Source: Streptomyces sp. NBC_01485
GTDB lineage: Bacteria > Actinomycetota > Actinomycetes > Streptomycetales > Streptomycetaceae
Assembly (NCBI RefSeq): GCF_036227125.1
Contig: NZ_CP109435.1
Coordinates: 4,650,001-4,714,000, forward strand
Length of the DNA stretch: 64,000 nucleotides
Reading direction: 5' to 3'
The notes beneath the pieces were generated by a model that was not told where the DNA came from, did no database searches, and saw only the letters and a list, made by a program, of their open reading frames with translations. A program made the position numbers and the translations under genes. Positions 25,895 to 34,566 of this stretch are shown here, piece after piece. How positions within the stretch are numbered: the stretch's first letter is position 1; every line of letters begins with the position of its first letter.

Positions 25895-27460
25895 TCAGCT
25901 GTCGCCCTTGCGAGAGGCGAGGGTGAGGTCGACGGTGTGGGACTTGCCGCCGCGCTCGTAGGTGATCGTGACCTTGTCGCCGGGCTTGTGGGTCCAGATC
26001 TCGCCGATGAGGGTCCGGCCGCTGTCGATCACCATGTCGTCGAGCTTGGTGATGACGTCGCCGGGCTTGAGGCCGGCCTGGTCGGCGGGGCCGCCCGACT
26101 CGATCGGGGAGGCGCTGCCCGAGACCGGCTCGGTGATCTTCGCGCCGCCCGTCGTGTCCTCCAGCGAGACGGACGCGCCGATCTTCGCGTACACCGGCTG
26201 ACCGGTCTTGATCAGTTGCTGGGCGACGTACTTGGCCTGGTTGATCGGGATGGCGAAGCCGAGGCCGATCGAGCCGGACTGGGTGGTGCCGCCCAGGCCT
26301 CCGCCGCCGGTGGACTGGATCGCGGAGTTGATGCCGATGACGTTGCCCGAGGCGTCCAGCAGCGGGCCGCCGGAGTTGCCCGGGTTGATCGAGGCGTCCG
26401 TCTGCAGGGCGCTCATGTAGGAGGAGGTGCTGCTCGTACCGTCGGAGGAGGCCACCGGACGGTTCTTGGCGCTGATGATGCCCGTCGTCACCGTGTTGGA
26501 CAGGCCGAAGGGCGCGCCGATCGCGATCGTCGAGTCGCCGACCGCGACCTTGTCGGAGTCGCCGAGGGTGAGGGGCTTCAGGTCCGAGGGGGCGTTCTTG
26601 AGCTTGATGACGGCGACGTCGTAGCCCTGGGCGTGGCCGACGACCTCGGCGTCGTACTTCTTGCCGTCCGGGAAGGTGGCCGTCACCTTGCCTCCGTCGA
26701 CCGCGTCCGCGACCACGTGGTTGTTGGTGACGATGTGGCCCTGGGTGTCGAAGACGAAGCCGGTGCCGGTGCCGCCCTCGCCGTTGCTGGACTCGGCCTC
26801 GATGGTGACCGTGCTGGGCAGCGCCTTTGCGGCGACCCCGGCGACCGTGCCCGGGTCGCGCTTGACGGCGCCGCCGCTGGTGGAGGCGGAGACGGTCGTC
26901 GAGCCGTTGTTGTCGTCGTTCTTGGCGAGGGTGTAGCCGAGGCCACCGCCCAGACCGCCCGCGACCAGCGCGGCGATCAGGATCGCGGCGACCATGCCGC
27001 CGCGGCCACGGCCGGACTTGGGCGCGGGCTGCTGGTAGGCGGCGCCCCAGACGGTCCCACTCCCGTCGGACCCGCCTGCCTCACCCACTCCACCCGCTGC
27101 GACGTCCGCGAAGCCGGCGGTGCCGTACGCGTGCGTGCCTGCGCCCGGGTCGGCGTACAGCGGTGTGGCCGGGGGCTGGGTCGGCCAGTCGTCCACGGGG
27201 GCGGCCGGGGAGCCCTGCGGCGGCGAGGAGGGCGGCTGCGCGGCGGTCGGCGGCGGCCAGTCGCCGTCGACCGGGGCCGCCGGTGCTCCCTGGGGCACGG
27301 TGGGCGGCGGCCAGCCGCTCTCGGGCGCGCCCGCCGCGGAGGCCTGGGCGGCTTCCGGCGCCTGCGGGGAGGCAGAGGGAGACTCCACCGGCACGGGGGG
27401 TGCGGACGGGGCCGGGGGTACCTGGGTGCCCTCGCTCTTGCCCTCGTTCTCGGTGCTCAC
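25895..27460 (-). CDS. HtrA/DegP-type membrane-anchored serine protease with PDZ domain
   Basis: 521 residues. Cytosolic Pro-rich region (1-~150, with three WPPP-like repeats), one transmembrane helix (~155-178), then an extracellular trypsin-like domain with the full triad: His248 (TNNHVV), Asp281 (DVAVIKL), Ser363 (GNSGGPL). A C-terminal PDZ domain follows (~430-515, GGPADQAGLKPGDVITKLDD). Envelope protein quality control/stress protease. GTG at 27460 with GAGGAG upstream. A repetitive leader (27493-27600) precedes it. Confidence 0.93.
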   Translation of the reverse strand: MSTENEGKSEGTQVPPAPSAPPVPVESPSASPQAPEAAQASAAGAPESGWPPPTVPQGAPAAPVDGDWPPPTAAQPPSSPPQGSPAAPVDDWPTQPPATPLYADPGAGTHAYGTAGFADVAAGGVGEAGGSDGSGTVWGAAYQQPAPKSGRGRGGMVAAILIAALVAGGLGGGLGYTLAKNDDNNGSTTVSASTSGGAVKRDPGTVAGVAAKALPSTVTIEAESSNGEGGTGTGFVFDTQGHIVTNNHVVADAVDGGKVTATFPDGKKYDAEVVGHAQGYDVAVIKLKNAPSDLKPLTLGDSDKVAVGDSTIAIGAPFGLSNTVTTGIISAKNRPVASSDGTSSTSSYMSALQTDASINPGNSGGPLLDASGNVIGINSAIQSTGGGGLGGTTQSGSIGLGFAIPINQAKYVAQQLIKTGQPVYAKIGASVSLEDTTGGAKITEPVSGSASPIESGGPADQAGLKPGDVITKLDDMVIDSGRTLIGEIWTHKPGDKVTITYERGGKSHTVDLTLASRKGDS

Positions 27461-27812
27461 AGCTCTTCTCCTCGATCCACGGCTGTCGTCGTCGGTCGCA
27501 CTAGGTCGCACTGGGTCACGCTGGTAAGCACTCGTAAGTACCTCGTAAGCGCTGGTGAGCACTCGTAAGGCTCGTCGCGCTTTGTCGCACGCTTTGTCGT
27601 CTTGTCGGCGACCCGGCGCGCTGAAGCTGTGCAGGGGTGCAGGTGCTTTTTTTGTACGTCTCAGCTTTTCCCACAGGCCGTCAGAGCACCATAAGCGGTG
27701 GCTGTGGGTCCATGGCCATTCCTTATATGGGTCATTACGCACAATAAGTGCGCATCCTCGAAACATCTCAGAGGGTTCTCAGACGACCGGGCGCCGATGA
27801 CACGATGACGCG
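27461..27812. promoter_or_regulatory. Repetitive leader/promoter region of the HtrA-like gene
   Basis: Divergent gap. Five near-tandem 10-11-bp units starting GTAAG/GTGAG occupy 27524-27574, flanked by repeated GGTCGCACT and TTTGTCGCACG-type words. The right part (27640-27800) is AT-richer and should hold the promoters of both divergent genes. Confidence 0.5.
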
Positions 27813-28703
27813 GTGACCCACGCACGGCAGCACCACATTCAAGTCGTCGCTCACCGCGGGGCCTCCGAGGAGGCCCCCGAGCACACCCTGGCCGCGTACA
27901 AGAAGGCGATCGAGGACGGTGCGGACGCCCTCGAGTGCGATGTGCGGCTGACCGCCGACGGCCACCTCGTCTGCGTACACGACCGTCGCGTCAACCGTAC
28001 GTCCAACGGCCGCGGCGCCGTCTCCGCCCTGGAACTCGCCGATCTCGCGACGTTGGACTTCGGCTCCTGGAAGACGCGGGAGGCGCGCGAGGCCTGGCAC
28101 GCGCGCGTGGAGGATCCCGACTGGGAGGTCCGGCCCGAGGACCACGAGGAGACCTCCGTGCTGACCCTGGAGCGGCTGCTGGAGCTCGTCTCCGACGCGG
28201 GGCGCCGGGTGGAGCTGGCGATCGAGACCAAGCATCCGACGCGCTGGGCCGGACAGGTGGAGGAGCGGCTGCTGGTGCTGCTGAAGCGGTTCGGGCTGGA
28301 CGCGCCCGCCTCTGCGGCCGAGTCCCCGGTGCGGATCATGAGCTTCTCGGCCCGCTCGCTGCATCGCGTGCGTGCCGCCGCGCCCACGATGCCGACGGTC
28401 TACCTGATGCAGTTCGTCTCGCCCCGGCTGCGCGACGGACGGCTGCCCGCGGGGGTGGGCATCGCCGGCCCGTCGATCCGGATCGTGCGCAACCACCCGG
28501 CGTACATCGAGCGCCTGAAGGGGGCCGGTCACCGGGTGCACGTGTGGACCGTGAACGAACCGGAGGACGTCGACCTCTGTGTCGAGCTGGGCGTCGACGC
28601 CATCATCACCAACCGCCCGCGCGCGGTGCTGCGACAACTGGGCCGGCCCGGCCGGCCTGGACGACCGGGCCAACCGGGCCAACCGGGCCGACCCGGCCGC
28701 TGA
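27813..28703 (+). CDS. Glycerophosphodiester phosphodiesterase family protein
   Basis: 296 residues, TIM-barrel GDPD family: VVAHRGASEEAPEHTLAAY (catalytic His/Arg/Glu, residues 11-29), ALECDVRLTADGHLVCVHD (metal-binding Glu/Asp and His), ELAIETK, and C-terminal VHVWTVNEPEDV. Hydrolyses glycerophosphodiesters to glycerol-3-phosphate and an alcohol. No signal peptide, so cytosolic. The last ~20 residues are a collagen-like GRPGRPGQPGQ tail not part of the fold. GTG start. Confidence 0.92.
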   Translation: MTHARQHHIQVVAHRGASEEAPEHTLAAYKKAIEDGADALECDVRLTADGHLVCVHDRRVNRTSNGRGAVSALELADLATLDFGSWKTREAREAWHARVEDPDWEVRPEDHEETSVLTLERLLELVSDAGRRVELAIETKHPTRWAGQVEERLLVLLKRFGLDAPASAAESPVRIMSFSARSLHRVRAAAPTMPTVYLMQFVSPRLRDGRLPAGVGIAGPSIRIVRNHPAYIERLKGAGHRVHVWTVNEPEDVDLCVELGVDAIITNRPRAVLRQLGRPGRPGRPGQPGQPGRPGR

Positions 28704-28982
28704 GCCCTCCCCCTCCGGGCCAGTCCCCTCTGGAGCCAGTCCCAACAACACCTCAAGTCTCATCCGTACCTCTTGACCCCACAGCGCGGCCACAGCATCC
28801 TCCAATCTCGGCCACATCATTCAGATCAAGCCACTCGCTGACAGGCCCCTCACAGGGAGTGCACCGGCGCGTTCGGTCCGTGTTCGACCATTCCGAATGC
28901 GTCACGGCACCTGCGTTGGCCGGTTTCCGGTACAGGCCAATGGGGCATCCACACCGTGGTTGGGGCGAAGGAGGTCTCGGGG

Positions 28983-29534
28983 GTGGCGTTGGTGGTGGCA
29001 CAGGAGGTGCCCGCGTCGTCGAGCATGGCCGTATCTCATGGCCCTGCGGGCGTAGGAAACGCGAGACACCGCATGCGTGATCAGTTGCGCAGCGGCGGGG
29101 TGTCGGAATCGGTCATCGACGACGCTGTACTGATCCTTTCCGAACTTTTGAGCAATGCGTGCAAGCACGGCAGACCACTGGGCGACGCTCTGGTCGGGGA
29201 CGGCGACGTCCGGGCCGCGTGGCGCGTCGATCCGGGCGGCCGGCTGGTGGTCGAGGTGACCGACGGCGGCGGCCCGACCCGTCCGGCGCCGGCCACTCCC
29301 TCCGTCACCGCGCACGGCGGCCGCGGGCTCAACATCATCACGGCGCTTGCCGACGACTGGGGCGTCCGGGACGACGCCCGCGGCGAGGTCACGGTGTGGG
29401 TCGTCGTCCACGCGGACGTGTACGACCCCGACGCCGGATGTCGCCGCGACGACTTCGCGTCCCGGGTCGCGGCCCCGTCGGTGGCGTCGATGCCCGGCCT
29501 GGACTTCGCGGACGCGTTCGACGACCTGGACTAG
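28983..29534 (+). CDS. RsbW-like ATP-binding protein (anti-sigma/HATPase_c)
   Basis: 183 residues with a GHKL ATPase fold: N box ELLSNACKHG (~residues 53-62), G1 VTDGGG, G2 GGRGLNIITALADDWGV. Streptomyces has many such single-domain kinases that phosphorylate anti-anti-sigma factors. The partner is not encoded next door. GTG at 28983 is chosen with GGAGGT 7 nt upstream; an earlier in-frame GTG exists at 28956. The C-terminal ~45 residues are an acidic extension. Confidence 0.82.
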   Translation: MALVVAQEVPASSSMAVSHGPAGVGNARHRMRDQLRSGGVSESVIDDAVLILSELLSNACKHGRPLGDALVGDGDVRAAWRVDPGGRLVVEVTDGGGPTRPAPATPSVTAHGGRGLNIITALADDWGVRDDARGEVTVWVVVHADVYDPDAGCRRDDFASRVAAPSVASMPGLDFADAFDDLD

Positions 29535-29620
29535 ACCGATGCGGTGCCTTACCAAAGGCTTGCGAAGAGCCTTGTGAACGGCCCCATGGCCAACCCTGCG
29601 AACGGCCCTGTGGGCACCCT

Positions 29621-29667
29621 TGTGGACGACGCAGGGCCCGTTGTCCACAGACCCCGGGTTGTCCACA
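29621..29667. promoter_or_regulatory. DnaA-box group 1
   Basis: Two perfect TTGTCCACA boxes (29641-29649, 29659-29667) 18 bp apart plus one reverse box with a mismatch (29621-29629). Confidence 0.7.
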
Positions 29668-29741
29668 GGTTCCGGTGACGGAGCGTGCGAGCGGCTAGGC
29701 TCCCGCCCGTACCAGACGAGCCGTACCCGGGAGACAGCCAG

Positions 29742-30707
29742 ATGGCCAAGAAGCGACCCCAGACGAAGGCCGGACGGCCGCAGCTCACCGATGGCGAGGT
29801 CCCGGTCGTCGGCGCGCGGGAGCCCTGCCCGTGCGGCAGCGGCCGCCGCTACAAGGCCTGTCACGGCCGGGCCGCCTCGCATGCCGCGACCGAGCTGGTG
29901 CAGCGCCCCTTCGAGGGCCTGCCGGGCGAGGGCGACTGGGTGGCGCTGCGCGAACTGGTGCCGGCCGCCACGGTCGAGCTGGCCCTGAAGGCGGGTCTGC
30001 CCGAGGGCGTCCCGTCGGTCACGCTCGCCACGGTGCTGCCGATGGCCTGGCCCGCCCTGCGCCGCGACGACGGCTCGGTGCTGCTCGGCCTGCAGAACGA
30101 CACGCCGTCCGGCGACATCAGCCGCGACCTGGCGGACACCCTGCGGCGGGCCCTGGAGGCGGACCCCGGCACCCCGGTGCAGGCCCGCCGCGCCCCGGCC
30201 GACGGTCCTCGGATGCAGGATCTGCTCGACCCCGAAGGCGCGTTCGAGCCAGTCGTCCACAGCGGTTTCGAGTTCTGGGTGCCGGACCCGCAGAACGCCG
30301 CGCCGGAGGTGGCCGCCTCCCTGGAGCGGGCCAACGCCGCCGCGATCCCGACCGTGAAGCTGACCGGTGTGGACGCCGCGTACTGGTGTGAGACGCCGGA
30401 CAAGAACCACCTGCGCTGGGTCATGCCGTACCCGGAGGAGCAGCTTCTGGACGCCCTCGCGCGGCTGCACGCGGCGGGCGGTTCGAGCCTCGGCGAGGGC
30501 ACGCGCCTGGTGGGTTCCTTCCGGGCGCACGGTCTGACGGTGCCCGTCTGGGACCTGCCGAGCGCGCTCACCGCGGACGACGTGGAGAAGCCGGCAGCCG
30601 AGTTCGCCGAGCGCCTCGCCACCGCCCTGGCCTCGGGCGAAGCGCTCACGGCCGACGAGCGGCGCGCGCGTGGCGGCCTGACCAACCGACAGGTCACGCT
30701 GAGCTGA
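29742..30707 (+). CDS. DUF5926 family protein with SEC-C zinc motif
   Basis: 321 residues. The N-terminus carries a SEC-C-type zinc site (PCPCGSGRRYKACHG, residues 28-42) like that of SecA C-termini; the rest is the DUF5926 region conserved in actinobacteria (FEFWVPDP, AYWCETPDKNHLRWVMPYPEEQ). Role unknown; SEC-C domains bind ribosomes, SecB or nucleic acid. ATG with GGGAGA upstream. Confidence 0.85.
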   Translation: MAKKRPQTKAGRPQLTDGEVPVVGAREPCPCGSGRRYKACHGRAASHAATELVQRPFEGLPGEGDWVALRELVPAATVELALKAGLPEGVPSVTLATVLPMAWPALRRDDGSVLLGLQNDTPSGDISRDLADTLRRALEADPGTPVQARRAPADGPRMQDLLDPEGAFEPVVHSGFEFWVPDPQNAAPEVAASLERANAAAIPTVKLTGVDAAYWCETPDKNHLRWVMPYPEEQLLDALARLHAAGGSSLGEGTRLVGSFRAHGLTVPVWDLPSALTADDVEKPAAEFAERLATALASGEALTADERRARGGLTNRQVTLS

Positions 30708-30731
30708 CGCACAGGGACCGGACCCGGCCGC

Positions 30732-30749
30732 ACTGACCGACCGGTCAGT
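30732..30749. promoter_or_regulatory. TetR-type palindrome upstream of candidate RNA
   Basis: ACTGACC-gacc-GGTCAGT has the same 7-4-7 geometry as the site at 3671-3688, but lies between convergent protein genes, upstream of a hairpin-rich stretch. Confidence 0.5.
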
Positions 30750-30802
30750 ATCCCGGGCGCCGGCGGCCTGCGTGACTCCGCTCACAACTGCCGCCCGCGC
30801 AA

Positions 30803-30950
30803 GGCGAGTCGACGCCAGAAGCGTCGATTCGCCGGTGTCCGGAAAGCCGATGGAAACAGGAGATCGAATTTGCGTAGCGCCGATCTCTTGTTACCGTTCG
30901 AGTAGCCCGGTTGCTGGTGCATCCCCCGTCGCCAGCAACCGGGCCTCTCT
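30803..30950 (+). ncRNA. Candidate structured small RNA or leader with own terminator
   Basis: Three consecutive hairpins: 30803-30833 (13-bp stem with one G-U pair, loop cagaa), 30860-30887 (GAGATCG/CGATCTC), and 30905-30944 (perfect 13-bp stem GCCCGGTTGCTGG/CCAGCAACCGGGC) followed by CTCTCT. An AGGAGA precedes a tiny TTG frame (11 codons, one TTA) at 30870-30905. It lies between convergent genes with an upstream palindrome. It could equally be the 3' UTR of the DUF5926 gene. Not matched to a known RNA family. Confidence 0.4.
30905..30944 (+). terminator. Strong terminator hairpin
   Basis: 13-bp perfect stem, 14-nt loop, pyrimidine-rich CTCTCTGT tail. Confidence 0.75.
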
Positions 30951-30984
30951 GTGCGCGGCTCCGTTTACACGATGCCAGGGCACG

Positions 30985-31644
30985 TCAACTGCCCGTGTCC
31001 GCCCGGGAGTTGCTCCCTGAGCGCAGCAGCAGCGGCCCGTCGTCGGTCGCTCGGGCAAACTCCGCGACCGCCGTGTACGCCGCCAGCTGACCCCGGGTCC
31101 GCTCATGGGGCGTCTCGCAGGATTCCGGCTCGTCCTCGGCGCCCACCACGCAGCTCGTCCGCACCGTGCGCCCCGCGGGCCCCATGAGGCTCAGGAAGGC
31201 GTCCAGGGCGCGTCCGGTGGCGTTGCGGTAGTAGGTGCGCGCCCAGGTGTCCTCACCCTGGGACAGCACGCAGGTCTGCGCCTCCACGCCGTCGGGGGAG
31301 GTGAGCTCGGGGCCGCAGCGGGCGGCGGTGGCCAGACCCAGGCCGAGCAGCAGCGGGGAACGTGAGGGGGCGACGGGGGGCGCCTTGGGATCCGTACCGC
31401 CGTCGGCGCGCGCGTCGGCCGCGACATCGCCGCCTGGCGCGGCCGCATCGTCGGAGCGTGGCGCGGCCGCGTCGTCGGAGCGCGCGTCGGTGTAGGGGGA
31501 AGCATGCGAGGAAGCGCGTGGACCGGCGGCCGCTCGGGTCGCCGCGCGCCCTTCGTCGCCGGCCGGCCCCGCGGACGCCATGGCCAGAGGCAGTGCGATC
31601 GCGCCTGCCACGGCGCCACCGAGGGCGAGGAGACGAAGGTTCAT
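30985..31644 (-). CDS. Secreted protein of unknown function
   Basis: 219 residues. Signal peptide (NLRLLALGGAVAGAIALPLA...) with likely cleavage near residue 27, a disordered Asp/Ala-rich segment (SDDAAAP repeats, ~45-90), then a compact C-terminal domain (~95-219) with four Cys (RCGPEL, TCVLS, SCVVG, SCETP), enough for two disulfides. No family recognised. ATG at 31644 has no ribosome site, but TATCTT lies 7 nt upstream, so a leaderless transcript is likely. Confidence 0.75.
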   Translation of the reverse strand: MNLRLLALGGAVAGAIALPLAMASAGPAGDEGRAATRAAAGPRASSHASPYTDARSDDAAAPRSDDAAAPGGDVAADARADGGTDPKAPPVAPSRSPLLLGLGLATAARCGPELTSPDGVEAQTCVLSQGEDTWARTYYRNATGRALDAFLSLMGPAGRTVRTSCVVGAEDEPESCETPHERTRGQLAAYTAVAEFARATDDGPLLLRSGSNSRADTGS

Positions 31645-31700
31645 GTAGCGGAAGATAGAGGGCGAACCCGGGCGTCCTGCCCGGCGCGCACCCGACACCC

Positions 31701-32366
31701 CTACAACTCGGGGGCGCTCACACCCGTACGAGTGAGGGCGTCGACGACGGCGTCCACCACGGCCTCGACGTCGGGCACCCAGGGCGAGGCCGAGCCGGGC
31801 AGCGGTGCGCGCTCCCACCAGATGTCGCCGCGGCCGGTCTCGGACGGGGGCAGCGTGATGTAGCCGCCCTCGCCGTGGAAGCGCAGGGAGCCGGGCACGA
31901 AGTCCTTGGCGTAGAGCAGCTCACCCAACTGCTCCATCGTGTACGGCCGGACGAGGAGGAACCAGCGGGTGGGCGAGGCCACGACCGGGCCGAGGCGCAT
32001 GCCCTGACGGTCGAGCGCCACGAGCGCGCGCGAGGCCGCGAGGGCGGGGAGGCTGACCGCGCAGGGGGCCGGGCCCCCGGTGGCCAGGACGATCGGCGCG
32101 GCCGGCCGGTTGCTCCACCACCAGCGCACCATGCGCCCGTCGGTGGTGGCCGCGAGGAGGCCGGGGTCGAAGGGGTGAGCACCGGGGACCGTGCACTCCG
32201 GGTCGGGGCAGCTGCAGCGGGACGTGCTCCGCTGGTCGGCCATCACACCCGGGAGGACGGGCCACTGCCATTCCGTCGCGAAGGTCAGGGCCGAGTCCAT
32301 CAACTCGGCCCGTCCGTCGCCGCGCCGGGACAGGAGCCTGCGTCGCTTTCCGAGGATCTCGCGCAT
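31701..32366 (-). CDS. Primase/polymerase-like domain protein
   Basis: 221 residues resembling the N-terminal prim-pol domain proteins of Streptomyces (FATEWQWPVLPGVMAD; zinc-like CSCPDPECTVPGAHPFD; GGYITLPPSE). The catalytic Asp pair seen in the two other prim-pol genes of this window is not obvious, so it may be inactive or regulatory. ATG with AAAGGA upstream. It is 56 bp from the secreted-protein gene on the same strand, so possibly co-transcribed. Confidence 0.65.
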   Translation of the reverse strand: MREILGKRRRLLSRRGDGRAELMDSALTFATEWQWPVLPGVMADQRSTSRCSCPDPECTVPGAHPFDPGLLAATTDGRMVRWWWSNRPAAPIVLATGGPAPCAVSLPALAASRALVALDRQGMRLGPVVASPTRWFLLVRPYTMEQLGELLYAKDFVPGSLRFHGEGGYITLPPSETGRGDIWWERAPLPGSASPWVPDVEAVVDAVVDALTRTGVSAPEL

Positions 32367-32894
32367 GAGCGCTCGTTCCTTTCCGTTGCACCGCTGGCAA
32401 CACCGTGGGCCACATCACACCATGTGTCGATCACTTCACTGTGCGTACCTTTTGGCGCATCACACCCCTGTCAGAGACCAGGGGAACCCCTCAGGGTCGA
32501 GCGGTGACTGCTTCCGCGGTCACTCCGTCCGACTTGCGTCCATCTCACACATGCTTTGGGCGTGGCGTGGGGTGGCGAAGTCTGGCGTTTGACGTCGCGC
32601 GTATTTCTCTCCGCCTCCGCCACGGGAGGATGGGGCACGGTCGTCGATGACTATGACGCCCGGGCCGGTCACCAGGTTCCGGGATGCTCCGCTGAGCTCC
32701 CAACGACCCCTGGCCCTTACCGAGTACGTACCCATCACGACCGCTGTGACGCTCCGTGGAGCAAGGCCAGTCGACCGCAATCAACCGTTACCCGAGGCAG
32801 TTTTAAGCCAACTTTGCAATTTCGCAAGGGAGCCGGAAGAAGCGTGCGCGATTCCCCCGAAGACCCCACGGACACCAGTAATCCCAGCAGGACA
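32367..32894. other. Divergent intergenic region (528 bp)
   Basis: No supported gene. It contains a CCCCTG/CAGGGG hairpin near 32465-32485 and an AT-richer stretch (32795-32830) that may hold the phosphatase promoter. Confidence 0.4.
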
Positions 32895-34466
32895 ATGCTG
32901 GACATCCCCTCACGAGTGCGTGTACATGTGGAGACACCGCTAGCGGCGCAGAATGACATGGGGGTTTGCGATGCTTTTGAGCAATACGCTCCGGTCCGAG
33001 AGCCGGACGCCATGAACGCCCCTCACCCTCCGAAAGTGGCTGGAATCGATTCAACGGTTCCCTCGCCCGCACACACTGTCGCGCCCGCGCCCGCCACCCC
33101 GGGCACCCCGACGGTCCCCGCGGCCTCACCAGGCCCCTCCGATTCTTCCGGTACCTCCGGTTCGGCCGGCGCCTCCGGGGCCGCCGTGCCGGGAGCCCTT
33201 CTGACGGACCGGCTCGCCGGCTGGGTCTCGGACCTCACGACCCTCCACGAACTCACCGAACGCCTCGCCCGCACGGACGCGCTGACGGACGCCCTGACGG
33301 AGCTGTTGCGGGCCGGAGCCGCCCTGGTGGGCGCCCGGCGCGGTCTCGTCGTCCTCGAACCCGCCGACCGGCTCGGGCCGGACACCACCATCGGCCTGGG
33401 CCTCGGCCGCGCCGACCTCGGCCACATCGAGACCGTCCCGCGCAGCGCCCTGGCCTTCGGCCGGATCCTCGACGGGCTGCCCGGCGGCGAGGGGGAGATC
33501 GCCGAGCCCGACCTGCTGGCCGAGGACGGCCTCGACCCCCGTCACCGCGAGGTGGCCGCCCGCCTCGGCTACGCCGCCAGCTACGCGCTCCCCCTGGAGA
33601 CGGACGGCGCGTCGGGCCGTCTGGGCGCCGCCGTGTGGCTCTACGACGAGCCCGCCGAGCCGGGCGAGCGCCAGCGCCACCTGGTCGGCCTGTACGTCCG
33701 GTACGCCGCCGAGCACCTGGCCAGGCTCCTGGAGATCGAGCGCACGCGCGCGTGCATGAAGACGATGGCCGAGGAGCTGCTGCCCTCCCGGCTGCCGCGC
33801 GTGCCCGGCGTCCAGCTCGCCGCCCGGCACCGCACCGGCCCGCGCGGGGGCGGCGACTGGTACGACGCGCTGCCGCTGCCGGACGCCGCGCTGGGCCTCG
33901 CCGTCGGGTCCGTCACCGGGTCCGGGCCGAGCGCCGTCGCCGCGATGGGCCGGCTGCGCGCCTCCCTGCGGGCGTACGCCGTCATGGAGGGCGAGGACCC
34001 GGTCGCCGTCCTGTCCGACCTGGAGCTGCTGCTGCGCCTCACCGAGCCCGCCCGCTCCGCGACGGCCCTGTTCGCCTACTGCGAACCCGCCCTGCGCAAG
34101 ATCACCCTGGCCGGTGCCGGGCACTGCCCGCCGCTGCTGGTCGGCGAGCGGCGCACGGAGTTCGTCGAGACCTCCGTGTCCGCGCCGCTGGGCATGCTGG
34201 CCTGCTGGGAGGCGCCGAGCGTGGAGCTGGAGGCCGAGCCCGGCGAGACGGTTCTGCTCTACACCGACGGCCTGCTGCACCGCACCGGCGACACCGTCGA
34301 CCGCGCCTTCGCGCGGCTGCACGCGGCGGCCGCCGGGGTGCCGAAGCCGCTGCGGCAGGACCCCGGCGCGATCGCCGACCACGTGCTGCGCACGGTGCTG
34401 CCGGACGGGCTGGCCGAGCAGGACAGCGACGAGGACGTGGTGCTGCTGGCGGCCCGCTTCGAGTGA
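32895..34466 (+). CDS. SpoIIE-type PP2C phosphatase with GAF-like domain
   Basis: 523 residues. Disordered Pro/Ser-rich N-terminus (~40-105), a GAF-like sensor domain (~115-290) and a SpoIIE PP2C domain (~300-520: GGDWYDALPLP, VGSVTGSGPSAVAAMG, AGAGHCPPLL, LLYTDGLL, DEDVVLLAARF). Dephosphorylates anti-anti-sigma proteins in partner-switching cascades. In the usual GDVxGHG metal motif the Asp and Gly-His are replaced here (GSVTGSG), so activity may be altered. ATG at 32895 (AGGA upstream) is preferred; ATG 33012 is an alternative. Confidence 0.85.
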   Translation: MLDIPSRVRVHVETPLAAQNDMGVCDAFEQYAPVREPDAMNAPHPPKVAGIDSTVPSPAHTVAPAPATPGTPTVPAASPGPSDSSGTSGSAGASGAAVPGALLTDRLAGWVSDLTTLHELTERLARTDALTDALTELLRAGAALVGARRGLVVLEPADRLGPDTTIGLGLGRADLGHIETVPRSALAFGRILDGLPGGEGEIAEPDLLAEDGLDPRHREVAARLGYAASYALPLETDGASGRLGAAVWLYDEPAEPGERQRHLVGLYVRYAAEHLARLLEIERTRACMKTMAEELLPSRLPRVPGVQLAARHRTGPRGGGDWYDALPLPDAALGLAVGSVTGSGPSAVAAMGRLRASLRAYAVMEGEDPVAVLSDLELLLRLTEPARSATALFAYCEPALRKITLAGAGHCPPLLVGERRTEFVETSVSAPLGMLACWEAPSVELEAEPGETVLLYTDGLLHRTGDTVDRAFARLHAAAAGVPKPLRQDPGAIADHVLRTVLPDGLAEQDSDEDVVLLAARFE

Positions 34467-34566
34467 GCGGCGACGGCAGCGGCCGTAACAGGTCATTCGC
34501 CCCTGGACCCCCTTACGTACGACCGTACGATGGATGGGGTCCAGTGCCGTATCTAGGAGGATGACC

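Noticed and set aside
30870-30905. Regulatory leader peptide with a bldA-type TTA codon
   Set aside because: Only 11 codons, TTG start and no downstream gene on that strand to regulate; retained as part of the RNA finding, not as a CDS.
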